64,000 nucleotides of DNA, taken from Druceiella hillmani (lineage: Eukaryota > Arthropoda > Insecta > Lepidoptera > Hepialidae). The notes under the pieces are model-generated. The model was not told the origin of the DNA. It worked only from the letters and a program-made list of their open reading frames with translations, and ran no database searches. The translations under genes were made by a program, and so were the position numbers. Location: contig JAYKKI010000015.1 in NCBI GenBank assembly GCA_039881145.1, positions 30,173,001 through 30,237,000 on the forward strand, given 5' to 3'. The stretch's first letter is position 1; every line of letters begins with the position of its first letter. Positions 11,830 to 24,302 of the stretch are shown one piece after another.

Positions 11830-14590
11830 TTTGATTTACAAAGCGTATTACACAAAAATATTGAATCACACCGTTAAGGGATTATTTAAAAATCGTGCGT
11901 AATAAATAACCCAGCAGCGGAAAATATTTGGTTTGAGTCGTCGTTGACACTAAGTAAATAAAACTGAACATATGAGCACGCCGTTCGCGACCTCCACATA
12001 TAAGAAAGAACACAAGCACACAGTGTCATTGTTCAGTTAGTGTGCATGTATTAACAGACCTTGCTTGTCATCTCGAGTCATGAAACCTCATTGTTATTTT
12101 AATGCTTTGCTCGTTTAAAAAGAATGTTTGTTTATCTACATATATAGAAAATAGCATTTCCACTTATAAGGCGATATTAAAAATATTGAATACTTAAAAG
12201 TGGCTAAATATAACACTTGAATTTTAAATAATTCGTGCTTTGAATTGTCAGTGTTTAATTGTTCGAGATATTATTTATTTGAAAGCTTTAAATGAAACAT
12301 TTTGTTAATTTATAGAATAATTGTTATTCGCCCCATAGAATTATCAATTTTTAACGATATTTGTACGTGTATATAAACGGACGATTGTAGGTACCTACAG
12401 TTCGTTTATTAATTGATGATATTTCATTATAAATATTTTCATAATTTTTGAAAAAGAATTTTAACTTTTCACTAGACAATCTATTATTATCAGATTCATG
12501 TATTGTTTTTCCTTGCGATGTCATTTGTCGTATTTCATGTCTAGTTAATCTTATAACAGCATTATAATCTATTGAATTGTATCACAAAAACACTATGGGT
12601 AATTAAAACAAAACATATTTACATTTTGTATATTCTAAGTTAATGTATATTCTAAGCCCTTTTCTAATTCGACTATGATATAAATGAAATTTTATTGTGG
12701 TTTGCAAAAAATCTATACTAGTTGGGAAAATTTAAAGCTTCTATTAACAATGGAGAAATTTTAATCAGAATATCACTTATATTTTATTTATTATTACACA
12801 AAATAAACTCCTATATTGACCAATTTGTCAATGACAAAGTAATTAGTTGATTCTGAGTTGCATATAAACACTCATCAGATTCTATTTGCAGATGCAATAA
12901 ATTCCTCTATATTCCGTGTTTGATATTTGATCCTAGTGATCAAATAGTTTGATAACATTTAAAAATCGTCAAGATAATTGTTATTTCAGTAATGATAAAA
13001 AGGCTAATAATATGATATTTCAGTAATGATAAAAGACTAATAATGTGGTATTAATTATGCCAAATTTCCATAAATTTTCCTCCTGCATCATACATTCTAC
13101 AACCTGCTATTACTTATGGGTAATGAATTCTAATCATCGCAGTGAGAAGTCATATAAGAAAAACAACGATGTGTAATACCAGAAATTTAATGGAAATTAT
13201 TTTACTCAGTTATAATTATGGCCATTTATTGCTCATGAAGTGAACAGCTATAAAATCTAAAAGCTTTGAAAAAAGGTTATATTATCAAACAATTATCAGA
13301 AGTTTGCTACTTATTATTTATATGTTAGAGATAGTAAATTTACTAACATTTTAATCAATTTACTATCTGTAATATGACCTCTCTTAATTCTTCATGTGAT
13401 TCTTCCAATTCACTTATGGTTTTTTTATGTTTAGTTGACTTTCTCACAAGGCTTCTTGCTCTCCTTAGTTATGCTATCCTCCATTAGTAATCCATTATAT
13501 TTAATAACTTACTGTAAATATGGATTCAAATTTACTGGAAATTGGTTGATAAAGATTAATTACGCCGACACCTGAAATTTCACCTAAACACTCGATGTTC
13601 AATTTGCTGCCCATAAGAATGCTAGAATTATATATTTGGGATAATTGTGTATGATGTGATGGTGATCTTTATAAAACATTTCATTACTTGGAAAAAGAAT
13701 GCTGCTAAATTCAAGATTTCGAGCGGATATGCCCTTATAATTCACCTATTACCGCATTGAGAAATTGTTTGCCTCAGAAGTTTTTTAAAGATTCTGATTG
13801 TTTTACTTTATAATTTGTTATAAAAAATGTCAACATTTACTCTTTTAAATTTTCAAGCCACACAATTCTAGCTTTTCTTTATTGATCATATACTTTTTAA
13901 TGCTGTTTCATAGGCTATTAATTTCTTTGGATTTATCCATAGATGGTGTAACAGATCTCAGTTCTTTAGATAATTTTGCAAGCTGTATATATTATACAGT
14001 TGTATAATATACAACTTGCAAAAGTATCTTTAGAATTGAGTTCCAAAAAATTTATATCTAAAGAATTGAAATTGTAAGAAATATTTAGTTAGCAAAGCAA
14101 TTTGCCTTCGAATAATGTCGCAATAGGTTTAGCTATTTTTTAAATTCAATGTAATTCTCATTTTATCTCCGGTAACATTGCCTATTTGCCCTAAATCTTA
14201 AATCATCCTGATATTCTATAAACTAATGAAAAAAATAGGTTGTTATACTTAAATGTAGTATTGTTTTTTTACTGTACACCTAGCTTTATTGAAATAGAAC
14301 CACTATGTTTTACCCTATTTATTTTCTATGGCAAATATAATTTACACAATTATTGTATTACTTGTTTATACTTCAAAATATTCTTAGATACGTGTTTAGC
14401 AAATGTATATCAAATATTTCTAATCTCTATTTTAAGCTTTCCATGATTCAAAGCATTCATAATTTCTGAAATTGTAATTTTCAATTATTATTATATACTT
14501 TACTATTTTTATAAAATCCTTCGTTTTATTGTAATGCTTCAATAATAAATTATTCTACAAATGTCGAATTTGGCAATACTTATACAATAT
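11830..14590. other. Intergenic DNA upstream of the GFRP-like gene
   Basis: No gene could be supported. The first few hundred bases above 11829 must hold the promoter of the GFRP-like gene, but no TATA box or initiator stood out clearly enough to place. An imperfect hairpin with arms around 13975-13997 and 14001-14023 ('ttttgcaag' ... 'cttgcaaaa') is visible. ORFs near 14.2-14.9 kb are AT-rich noise or the far end of the transposase relic to the right. Confidence 0.45.
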
Positions 14591-14599
14591 TGGTTTTAT

Positions 14600-16184
14600 G
14601 AATACAATTTTTCCTCTAAAGTGGCAACACTATTTGATTTTAACATTGTTCCATTGTTGGCTTGAAGAACGCATCCATTCTAATTTACTCTCTGCTTTGC
14701 TTCTTTTTTCTTGTTATCATAAAGGTCTCAATAAAACATATTTTATTGTTAATAGTAAAACATCACTAATTTTGTTTTTAACTTTACGACATGTCAAAAT
14801 TGGGATCATTTTCCCCCAAAATTGTCACTGCATTCTCCAAACTTACAAAATTTTCTGATAGTTTTTTTAATGAAAGCTCTTGTTCAGTTCATTTACCATT
14901 ATTTTTTGTGTTTTTATTGTTTCTTCCTGTGCCTTGATTCATTGAGATCCTCATTGGTCCAATTCTTGCGAGCTTAAGTTTAATAAATCTTTAATATGAT
15001 CAGCAGTGACTTCAATATTGGGCAACTGGTTGGTCAAATCAACAATATTAGTTCTGATCTCGTCCATCAAAAAAGTGTGGACATAATTTTCTTCAAACTC
15101 CTTTCAAAGGGTTTTACCTCTTCTCATGATGCAGCTTCTAATTTTTACACCCTGCAAGATGGTGTAACATTTTCGAAAATATCTCATCTCAACCGTCATC
15201 TTCATTCGCCTTCACTGTCTGTAAAATGTTCTTCTGAGATAGCAGGTCTTAAAAGTTGCGATGACTCCTTGAAAGATGCAGTGTTTCGAGGTAGAAATAC
15301 AACCTTGATTTGGGGATCACTTTTGGCAATACTCGGAGGATGACCGGGATTAATAAGCCAAATTACAGTACTGTTTTATTTCAGGTATGAAATGTTTAAT
15401 AAACCATTTTATAAAAAGTGCTGATATTCCTCTTGCCATTGGGTTAGCCCTCCAAATAACTGGTAGAGTATCTTTTATGTAATTTTTAAGTTTTTCAGAC
15501 CAAAAGTGACTTTAATTTGAGATTGCCTTCAGCATTTGATCTTAATAAGAGCGTTAAGCGATCTTTAGCCATTTTAAAGCAGGCATAGGCTTCTCTTCTT
15601 GTGATATAAAAGTGCGAGTGGGCCTTTTTTCCAAAATAAACCAGTTTCATCCACTTTTAAAATTTGATTCAGTGAAAAATCCACGCTTTTGATGATTTCT
15701 TTTAATATGCCGGGAAAACTGTGAGTAGCCACATGATCGGCACTAGCAGCCTTTCCACTACACTTGAATATTATGCAGTGAACATTTCATCTTAAAGCGC
15801 ATGAACCGTCCGCGGCTGACAGAAAATTTTTTTGTATTTTTACGATTATTTTGCAGTATATTGATAATACTGAGTGCCTTCTTTTGAATAATAGCACGAC
15901 TAATTGCTAAGTTTGGTTGTGAATCCAAGTGTGTAACAGTTTTTCTATCCCAGAGATTAAAGCGTTTCTTTTCTGTAAAAGCTGTAAGAAGTTTATCTTT
16001 ATTGTTCAATCGGTGTTGTCTGTAAAATTGTACGCAAAAAATTAAGTTCACATGCAATTAATGAAGTGAAAAAACTATGATCTTTGAGTTTTAAAATCTT
16101 AGATTTTACCTCCATTGTTATTGTCTTTCTCACTTTTTTCTGCACTTCACCATTACTGTTTCTTTTAGGTGGCATAGTAGTCAT
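14600..16184 (-). pseudogene. Decayed Tigger/pogo-type transposase (CENP-B-like)
   Basis: On the minus strand an ATG at 16184 opens MTTMPPKRNSNGEVQKKVRK, then a segment rich in 'ITMEVKSKILKLKDH', as in the N-terminal CENP-B/pogo helix-turn-helix. A frame change leads to DKLLTAFTEKKRFN and KALSIINILQ, then KKFSVSRGRFMRFKMK, matching the second DNA-binding HTH (CENPB_N/HTH_Tnp_Tc5 type). Further on, 'QILKVDETGLFWKK' holds the first catalytic Asp context of the DDE_1 domain, and 'PGHPPS' with 'IKVVFLPRNTAS' corresponds to the region around the second Asp. Frameshifts and stops break it several times, so it is inactive. The left boundary is uncertain because the C-terminal part has decayed beyond recognition. 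Confidence 0.75.
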
Positions 16185-16333
16185 TAAATTTCACACAAAT
16201 TTTAAACAAGTAACAAACAAAAACTTCTCAAAAAAATAAAGAAATCTATAACATGTTTGATCGTCCGTCGCATACTACGGCGATATAAAGGTGCGCTCTT
16301 TGACAGAGGGGATACCCCATAAGTCGAGATCCA

Positions 16334-16393
16334 TAGACAATATAAAATCGATGCCCGAACACTTTGGTTCAGGTGTTGATTTTATATTGTCTA
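16334..16393. repeat. Inverted repeat, 15-bp arms
   Basis: 'agacaatataaaatc' at 16334 is mirrored by 'gattttatattgtct' ending near 16393, around a loop of about 30 bases. It lies just upstream of the Tigger-like relic and may be part of that element's non-coding end. Confidence 0.6.
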
Positions 16394-17227
16394 AACCTGA
16401 CACGACCACAGCAGTGGAAACACAATGGAACAATGGAAACAGTTGCTGCTATTTCAGGGTATGGTGTCAAAATATTGTTTGACGTAATTCGAAACAATGT
16501 ATCTCGAGGGCTGCCTGTATTGTTCCAAATTCATAACTTAATATTAACCTTGAAAATGTATAAATATTAGTTAACCACAATCCAGTTATCCTGAAAAATA
16601 ATTTTTCTAAATAAAAAGCAAGAATAATATACTATAAAAGTAATAACTTTAATAAATTAAGCCTCCTTTCCTTACACATGACAACAAGAACAATAATATA
16701 AATAAACTCCGTTACAATTCTTATAAACATATTGTGACTTATATAAATTATATTAATAGAATATAAAGAAATATCACTTTACCAAAAAAGCTATTTCTGT
16801 CACATGAACAGTAAAAAATTACCCGTAAGCTAACCAGTTCATATATAATATTAAGTTAGTTATATTAGCTGTAAGATATTTTACGTCTGAATTGATATTT
16901 CGTAGGCAGTCCAATTCGGTAATAAAAGCTTAATGTGGTTATCAAAATAGCGGGACAAAAGCTTCAATGTGGTTATCAACATGATATGTTTATAAGCATT
17001 GCACTGATGACCTTACATTTTCATTATGCAGATCTTCAATAACTGCTGCACAAGTAATAAAGCACAATTAAATATGATATTGCACATGTACCAAATAGGT
17101 ATCAATAAAATAAATATAATTATCAAATTACTAAAAACATATATTTTTGTATCTTTTCAATCCTTTCATAATCCTAATTGTACTGACTTAATTTTTATCT
17201 TTACGGCTTCAAAAACTCAATTAAAAA

Positions 17228-17233
17228 TTTATT
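17228..17233 (-). promoter_or_regulatory. Polyadenylation signal AATAAA for CCDC93
   Basis: On the minus strand AATAAA lies about 78 bp past the CCDC93 stop at 17311, a normal distance for a short 3' UTR. Confidence 0.45.
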
Positions 17234-17310
17234 TTCAAGTTTCGAAGTTTGACTGATTAAATTATCGTACTTACCTACACTTCGAACTATTTCTATAACA
17301 TTATTAAATT

Positions 17311-20103
17311 TTAATCAGCAATCCTTTGAAAATGTTTTCTATCTTCCGCCAGTTTCTTAAGGGCAGTCACGTACTCGCGATGTATCTCTAGTAATGTGTT
17401 GTAGTCCTTGCTCAGTTTGTCACGTTTGTCTTTTTCTTCTAGATATTTTGTTTCAGTCTTTCTAACTGTCTGCTTAACCCACTCTACAATTGACTCAAGT
17501 TGCTCCATGAATTGTTCGCGTTTTTTTGGTGCAGACATGGCTCTGCAAACCAAACATATTATATAATGAAATATACATAGATAATATAATTCAATTAACA
17601 GTTAAATAATAATATTACAATGTGAAAGGGAAACAATATGTTTTAAATGTTGTTTCTTTCTATTCTTATTGTATAGCGATGTTAAAATTTTTGTAATACC
17701 AATAATTAAAAACTATAAAATAAAACAACATTTAATTATATTTAGTAAACATATCTTCACTTACTCATGATAGTTATCAAGTATGGAATTAAGCAAGGTC
17801 AATTCTTTTGAAACATAGAATTTTACATCACACAATGTATTATAGAAAGTATAAAATTGCTTCGTTTCTTTGTGTTTATCAGCAACTGGAATAAATAATG
17901 TGCATAGTTATATTTTTGAAATTTCTATTAACACAATATAAACAGATATACACTTTTATTTTAATTATATAATTTATAATGCTAAAAACCCCATTTTATA
18001 AACTAAATTAAAATAATCTTATTGCATTAATGCTACTTTCTGTTTGTATCTAAATAACTAATAACATAGTGAAATACAAATAGTTTTAATTTAAATTAAG
18101 TTGAAAACCCAGGTATGAATAGGGAATATTAATTTATAGGGAAATGTAATTGGTACAGGTTTCTCCATAATATGAAATCTATTTCATACACCCTTGATAG
18201 AATCTATAATGTAAAATTTAATTACAGTAGTTTTTCAAACAAAAAAAGCCAAAAATTATGTAGATTTGAAGAACAAAGTGGCTTCATTCACTTCACTTGC
18301 TCTTGTCCTATGAGGAATGTATGATATGTTGATTTTGTTAACGAGCTTGTAATTAAATAATTCGATTTCATGAAAATTAACGAAGTAGTATATCTCATTT
18401 TTATTTATATGAAGCTTAACTGATTGTTAATTTAAAACTTTATAGGGTTTTACGTAATTATACTAAGCAACTAAGATGCAATAATTTTATACCATTTTTA
18501 GTTATTTGTCTTCATACATACCCTGATCATACAACTCCAAAAATCTACGTTCATATTGCACTAACTCCACTTGACTAGGAACATCATCTATAGCTATGTT
18601 TATTAAAAACACTTCACGATTTAGTTTTGCTAATTTAAGCCTATGCGATGCAAGTACTTTCTTCATTTTACCCTCATTTTCATCATATTCTTTATGTTCT
18701 TCAGAGGTTAAAGTATCAGTACTGGTGCACTTTTGTTTCTTGTTTAAATCTCTGTAATAGAAGTTAAAGAGGAAATTACATTTTTTTACTGTACTAAATA
18801 GGTTTGCACATCATTATAAATATTTTTATTAATTGTTGGTATAAAGGAAAATTAAAATGGTACATTTTTCATATGTGAAACATTGGTGCATTTTATAAAT
18901 ATCATTTACATTATAATATTAAATAAGTGAATATTAAATACTTACTGAGCGACTTCCTTTAATTTCAAATAATCGTTATTTTTTTCTTGCAAGTTTCTTT
19001 TCAACTCTTCCTTCTGTTTGTTGTAGCTAACCAGTGTCTTTTGGACGTTGTTTATATTGATTTCAGTATCCCTGTAAAAAAAATTATCTAGTTATTTATA
19101 TTCACGTTGGAATAATATTAAAACTCCATTCCATCAATTACAAAAAATATTAAACCTTATGTTGTCTGTCTTCATTTGCTCTTCCAACATTTTTCTCAGT
19201 ATATTAATTTTACTAACTTCTTCTTTCAATATTTCCTTATGGTCTAACAACGTAATTTGATTTTTTTTCTGCAACTCCTCTTGCAGTTTCTCTTTTAGAA
19301 TTGATATCTCGTTAGAATATTTAACTTTTTCTGTTTTCTCGAGCGTCTCTGATATGTCACTATTTAATTCAGATTGTAATATAGCATAATGCAACTTTCT
19401 ATCCGATAGTTCAGAATTTGAAAGATCTTTATTAAAGTCACTTTTATCAACCTGAAAAATAAAATATAAATACACATAATTAAATCTTTTCACTGTACAA
19501 AACTAATGATTAATGGACAGTAACGTGATATACATTTTTAGTCATTAAAAACACTTAAATAATTTGAAATGCAATGACGTCTGTGTAAAAAATTATTAAT
19601 GATTATTTTAGGAAATTTGGTGTAAAATTTGCGATTTTATAAATTTTAAATGCATATAAATTTGGGGGTTATATAACATTAGAAACATCTATAAATTTAA
19701 GTTACTATATTTCTCTTATCTAAAAAGCATACCCTGTGATAACAAGTTAATTTTTGAGCTACAGGTTATCTATTATGAACTGTCGAACAATTGTGTCCTA
19801 TTCTTATTTATTATAAGTCAGTATTAATATTAATATTTTCTAAACATATCTGTAATATGGTACAATTCAATATTAAATAATAAATTCAAACATTTATTTC
19901 CAGAGTCAGATATTCAGTAGTTTGACGCATGAACAATGATACTTGCCGAACTTAGCCACTTGTGATGTCCTTCCATTACTTTATTCTCCCAATCATGCTT
20001 AAACAAAAAAAATATCTTATTAACTATGACACAAATATATTTTAAAGAAATTTTATTTCCCAATAGTATGGAGGAAACAAACTAATAATATATACATATA
20101 CAC

Positions 20104-20144
<41 letters not shown>

Positions 20145-22031
20145 ACAATAATAAGTAATGACTGGAAATTAAGTATTATTATAAATCGTACCAAAGCTGT
20201 TAATAATTCACTGTTAATGCCTTCATCATCGTCATCTCGTTCGTCCTGAATGAATAATCTTTGACCATATTCTGACAGAGTAGCAGTTACTTTTTCAAGC
20301 TCTCCTTTAGGGTAAGGTTTCTTCCGCTTGTTCTCTCTGTAAGGCTTGTAGATATCCTGGAATGATCAAATACTAATGAAATATGTCAGTAGGAAAGTGC
20401 TTTTTTAAGAATTGTTTTGTGAACCTTCTAACTTCTTTTTAAAGCGAAAACATAATAAAAACCAGTCAAATGTGAGTTATAGTCATACACTGAGAGTGCC
20501 AGACCAAACTTTGAATTCATAAAGTAAGGTAAAACCTACTTTCAAATATTTATGCAATATGTAATAAACATTTTTTAATCATTATTAAATTCAAACATTA
20601 AACAAATTGTTTTCTTTATAATGTTTACATTGTTATACATGTAAGAATATTAAAAAAATTTACTACAGCAAGCAGAGAAGTAGATACGACATCTGGCTTA
20701 AATTAAAAGTCCTTTCTGCTTTACAATTTCTAATATGGACCTGTATAAAAATACTGGACAACCAAGATATTAAATTGAGACACACCTTCAGTTTAATGAT
20801 ATTTCTTAGAACCTTTTTTTGTTCATGATAGTCGTCCACATCAGACTTAAAAATCAAATCCTTATCAAATTGCGCAATGGCAAACCTTTTCAGTTCATCC
20901 TCCTTTGCCTCGCGAAATTCATCGGAATGTTTAATAAGCCACTGAATGAGCGGATAAATGTTTATAAAATCCAATCCCTGTATTTGATGAGGCTCTATTG
21001 TAAATGGGCACTGCATTAAAGGCAAGACTGAAACAATTTTTTCTGTAAGGGCTCTGCAACAAATATTCATGGTCAATTTAAAGACGCTAAGAAAATTAAA
21101 TAAAAATGAATCAATAACAAATAAAATTACATGTTAATAATCAACTATGTACAAATTTCACAATTATGTATCATGGGAGGATATTTTAACCATATCAAAT
21201 ATCAATATAAAAGAGGTCATAAAAATGTTATACATTTTTTTTCCAATAGTCAAATTTTCTTGAAACAACAAATCAATGTCTATATCTATATCACATATTT
21301 CAATGCACCAACTCATGCCGCCCACAATTTTATCAAATGGTGAGAGGCCTTGCACTTGCGCTCGATAGTATCCTGCTTTGATTAACGCTTCAACTATCTC
21401 GTGGTAAGCCACCAGCTGCTCTGAATCTTCTCTCGTTTCAATCTGAAATGATTATATTAGGCGTGAAAGCACTTTACAAAAAGTAATTTTTTGGGTATTT
21501 ATAAAGGCTACGCATGATTTAATTTTCTTCTTTCCCTGCAATTTTTTTCACTCAGGTAATTTGTATTTTCTTTAAATTCAATAGGTATTTGATACTAAGC
21601 AATTTATGTTCATATTTTTGTGATAAGAGTTTAGTGACATAATAAAACATGAATTCAATAAAAAAAATTATAACAGTTCATCTTAAAAACAAGAAATATG
21701 TTGAACATTTTTTTAGATACTTTTTCCGAAATAAATCATAAGGGGCATACATATTCCTCTAAATTTAATTTGTAAATAAAACTTGTAATAAATATTGTTT
21801 TGGGTAGCTTCATAAGTACCAAAAACAATATTTATTACAAGCGTTACTGGTATTAAAAAAGAAAAATACTAAAAAACTCAATTTTGGTTAAATATGTATT
21901 TAAATTTTTATTTCAATAATATATGTTTAAATACACATAAAACGTACCTGTTTTCCTTCTTCATTGATAATGCTGTAAATATTCATTTGAGGCTTGTTCC
22001 TCACGAATATATGTTTTTGTCGCAAAGCCAT
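17311..22031 (-). CDS. CCDC93: CCDC93, coiled-coil subunit of the CCC/Commander endosomal recycling complex
   Basis: Ten exons on the minus strand: 22031-21948, 21442-21234, 21053-20786, 20356-20192, 19997-19947, 19451-19156, 19071-18946, 18751-18522, 17885-17765 and 17542-17311. They sum to 1782 nt, 593 aa plus stop, with all phases joining; vertebrate CCDC93 is about 630 aa. The N-terminal globular (NN-CH-like) domain is clear: [53 protein letters not shown]. Residues from about 260 to the end are Glu/Lys/Leu-rich coiled coil, with the conserved [17 protein letters not shown] and [14 protein letters not shown] blocks. In the family, CCDC93 pairs with CCDC22 and COMMD proteins to act with WASH and Retriever in recycling membrane cargo from endosomes. 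Exon 5 (51 nt) uses a GC donor and is the least certain exon. No disabling change was seen. Confidence 0.93.
20106..20140. repeat. (AT)n microsatellite
   Basis: An uninterrupted AT run of about 35 bases in CCDC93 intron 4, between exon 5 (19997) and exon 4 (20192). Confidence 0.95.
21782..21840. repeat. Perfect 20-bp inverted repeat in CCDC93 intron 1
   Basis: The arms at 21782-21801 and 21821-21840 are exact reverse complements (cttgtaataaatattgtttt and its mirror), around a 19-base loop. The element is AT-rich and in size resembles a small foldback or short hairpin precursor, but there is no evidence of function. Confidence 0.8.
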
Positions 22032-22039
22032 TTTTGTTA

Positions 22040-22990
22040 GTTTTATCAATATTGACCTTTTAATCTTTTATTTTTAACCTATATTATTGTACGGTATCCC
22101 TTATTTACCATAATTTAGCAATAGCGAAGGAACCCTATCTCCTATGAAGGTAAAAACTACTGCGTGAAATCTTGACGGGGTTGAAATTTTATAGAGATTC
22201 AAGTCGGTAATCGTGAATTTTTCATTATTTGTTAACTCGTTGAAATGTATTACATTTGTATTCCTTAAACTTTTAAAAATCATTAAATATTATGGGCACT
22301 TCAGCAGGAGGGAGGCGTTTGTTGACAAAACTGACGTTAGATACGTCAAAGTTGCAAACCTAATGTTACTCTATTCTGTGCATAATGTAAAGTACATAGA
22401 TAATATACTAAAGTAAAGCGTTTACGTAATGTTACAGATTAATATTATTTTCATTTAATGGCGCTCATTCTCTTTTATAATGGGACCCTTTACCAAGTCA
22501 AGTTAAAGAAATAAATAAATATAGAGTAATTCTGGGTAACAGGGTCGTTTTAGGAGTCCATTTTGAAGTTTGAAAAAAAAGGTATGTAAATATTTTATTG
22601 CACCTACATTTAATCATCTTTGGAACTGATATTACCGGGTATTTATGAAATATGAACTAAACAGTAAAACGTTGTCATTGGCCATCTTATCATTTATGTG
22701 AAGATAAGATGACCATCCAACGAGATAAGTTTTACAACGTAACTTGTTTGACTTTTTCTAACTGTAAAGAGTTGGTCTACACATAAGAGTCAAGGAACTG
22801 GTAGCTAATATTGTTCAGATTCTTTGTTTTATTTATAGTTCCTCTCTAATATATGCCAACAATGAAGGAAATGCAATGTTTTGTTTTCTGTTTTCACATC
22901 GTGAATACTTAATTACATCAATTTAATAAGAAATTGGCTATTATGTCCCATCATACTAATGATATGGACAAATCTGGGTTCACTTAATAA
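22040..22990. other. Intergenic DNA upstream of CCDC93
   Basis: No coding region was recognised. The promoter of CCDC93 must lie at the left end of this stretch, but no specific element could be assigned. Confidence 0.45.
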
Positions 22991-23054
22991 TTTGCTATTC
23001 GGGTAATCTTAGTGGTAGGCACTTAGAATATAAAGTAATCCAGAAGGCGCATAC

Positions 23055-24140
23055 GCACAAATCTCTTCGCGGTCGCGGTGAAGCCAAAAATCGGTGGAGG
23101 GGGCACCGCGCTCCGCCTACTAGCGCCCTCCCCCAACGCGCACGGTGTTACCAGCAGAATAAATTTACCCACGAACTTCAGGAAATCGACGCATATAAAT
23201 ATATTTGCTTGCAGCAGTAGGATTCACATTTGCATCAATTTATATGGTCATGGCTTGGCTTATATTTAGTATTATTAAGGCCGCCATACTAAATTTCTAA
23301 AATGTTTACTCTGATCACAACCAATGGCCAAAGTATTTAGATTTAAATTATTTAAAAACTTTGTCACATTTTACCAACTTATTCATGACTTAACCCTTTT
23401 AATAGAAAAACAAAACAATTATCTTAGTCACTTAAAGTAAAAAGAGATGTGAAAAAGCCCATAATAAAAGTTCGAAAATATTTGATCACAGACTAAAGAA
23501 ATTAAAAATAGGACGAAACAATTATTTATATTAATTAGCATTCAATGTCGTGATAAAATTCCTTCATATTTTAAACAATATCGGTTCGCATTTTCCAGAA
23601 ATTAAAGAAGACGGCTGAAATTAATGTACGTAACATGTGTTTCTTGCTGTAATCCTAAATATAGTGATTGTATACGTAATACGTAAAATATTCTAAAATT
23701 GAATATGATAAAGAAAATTTAAACGTTACACCAAATTTTCCAACATTTTCCAAATCCCGATTTTTTTACAAATAAAATTTTACATTTTTCTTTATCGAGC
23801 AATTAAGATATTTTAATTTGGCTAAACAATTTCTTAAGAGGTGACAACACCAATAAAAATGGCGCGCTTCTGTTAATAATAATCTACTTCGATATTTTAA
23901 AATTGCATAGTTAATTGAAAATGAAATAAAGTAATAGTTTTTACGTATGAAAAGTAATCCCCGTTTATTTCTTTTGCAGTCCAGTGATATTGTTGGAGGT
24001 GGGAATAGCACAAGCTGGCATTTTAAGCTATATTGTCACGTAGAAAGCACATAACCTTTCAGAGTTGTGTCGTAAATTGCACTGACAGCCGTGTTTTAAA
24101 ACTATGAATTTTATGCGTAGTTTTTTGGACACACTTTTGC
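23055..24140 (-). mobile_element. THAP-bearing repeat element, copy A
   Basis: This roughly 1.1 kb stretch is found again in inverted orientation at 31.77-33.22 kb. It has a GC-rich end ('ctcttcgcggtcgcggtgaa', 'ccgcgctccgcctactagcg') and an otherwise AT-rich body. Near the far end, on the minus strand, an ATG at 24021 opens MPACAIPTSNNITGLQKK followed by a stop. This corresponds to the THAP-type start MPAC-x4-C of copy B, but here the second zinc-binding Cys codon has changed to Ser. THAP domains head P-element-type transposases and their domesticated relatives, so the element is probably a relic of a THAP transposon or gene. Similarity may extend a little left of 23055, towards 22995, past a small insertion. 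Confidence 0.65.
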
Positions 24141-24207
24141 GCGTGTTCTCGCCTTCTGAAGTACTCTTTATTCTAATGGTAGGCTGTTTATGTTGTTATG
24201 TGTTTAT

Positions 24208-24260
24208 GATATTTTTTATTTTTTCATTAATTATATTTAATGAAAAAATAAAAAATATCA
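24208..24260. repeat. Perfect 22-bp inverted repeat
   Basis: The arms 24208-24229 and 24239-24260 ('tgatattttttattttttca' and mirror) flank a 9-base loop. It sits immediately left of the Tc1-like element's inverted end and may be a separate small foldback. Confidence 0.8.
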
Positions 24261-24302
24261 TAATTGATAACTAAATACATTACAACCTAATTATTATAAA
24301 TA

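Noticed and set aside
21782..21840. A microRNA precursor
   Set aside because: The arms are perfect and extremely AT-rich, like a small foldback. There is no bulged stem or conserved seed to support a microRNA call.
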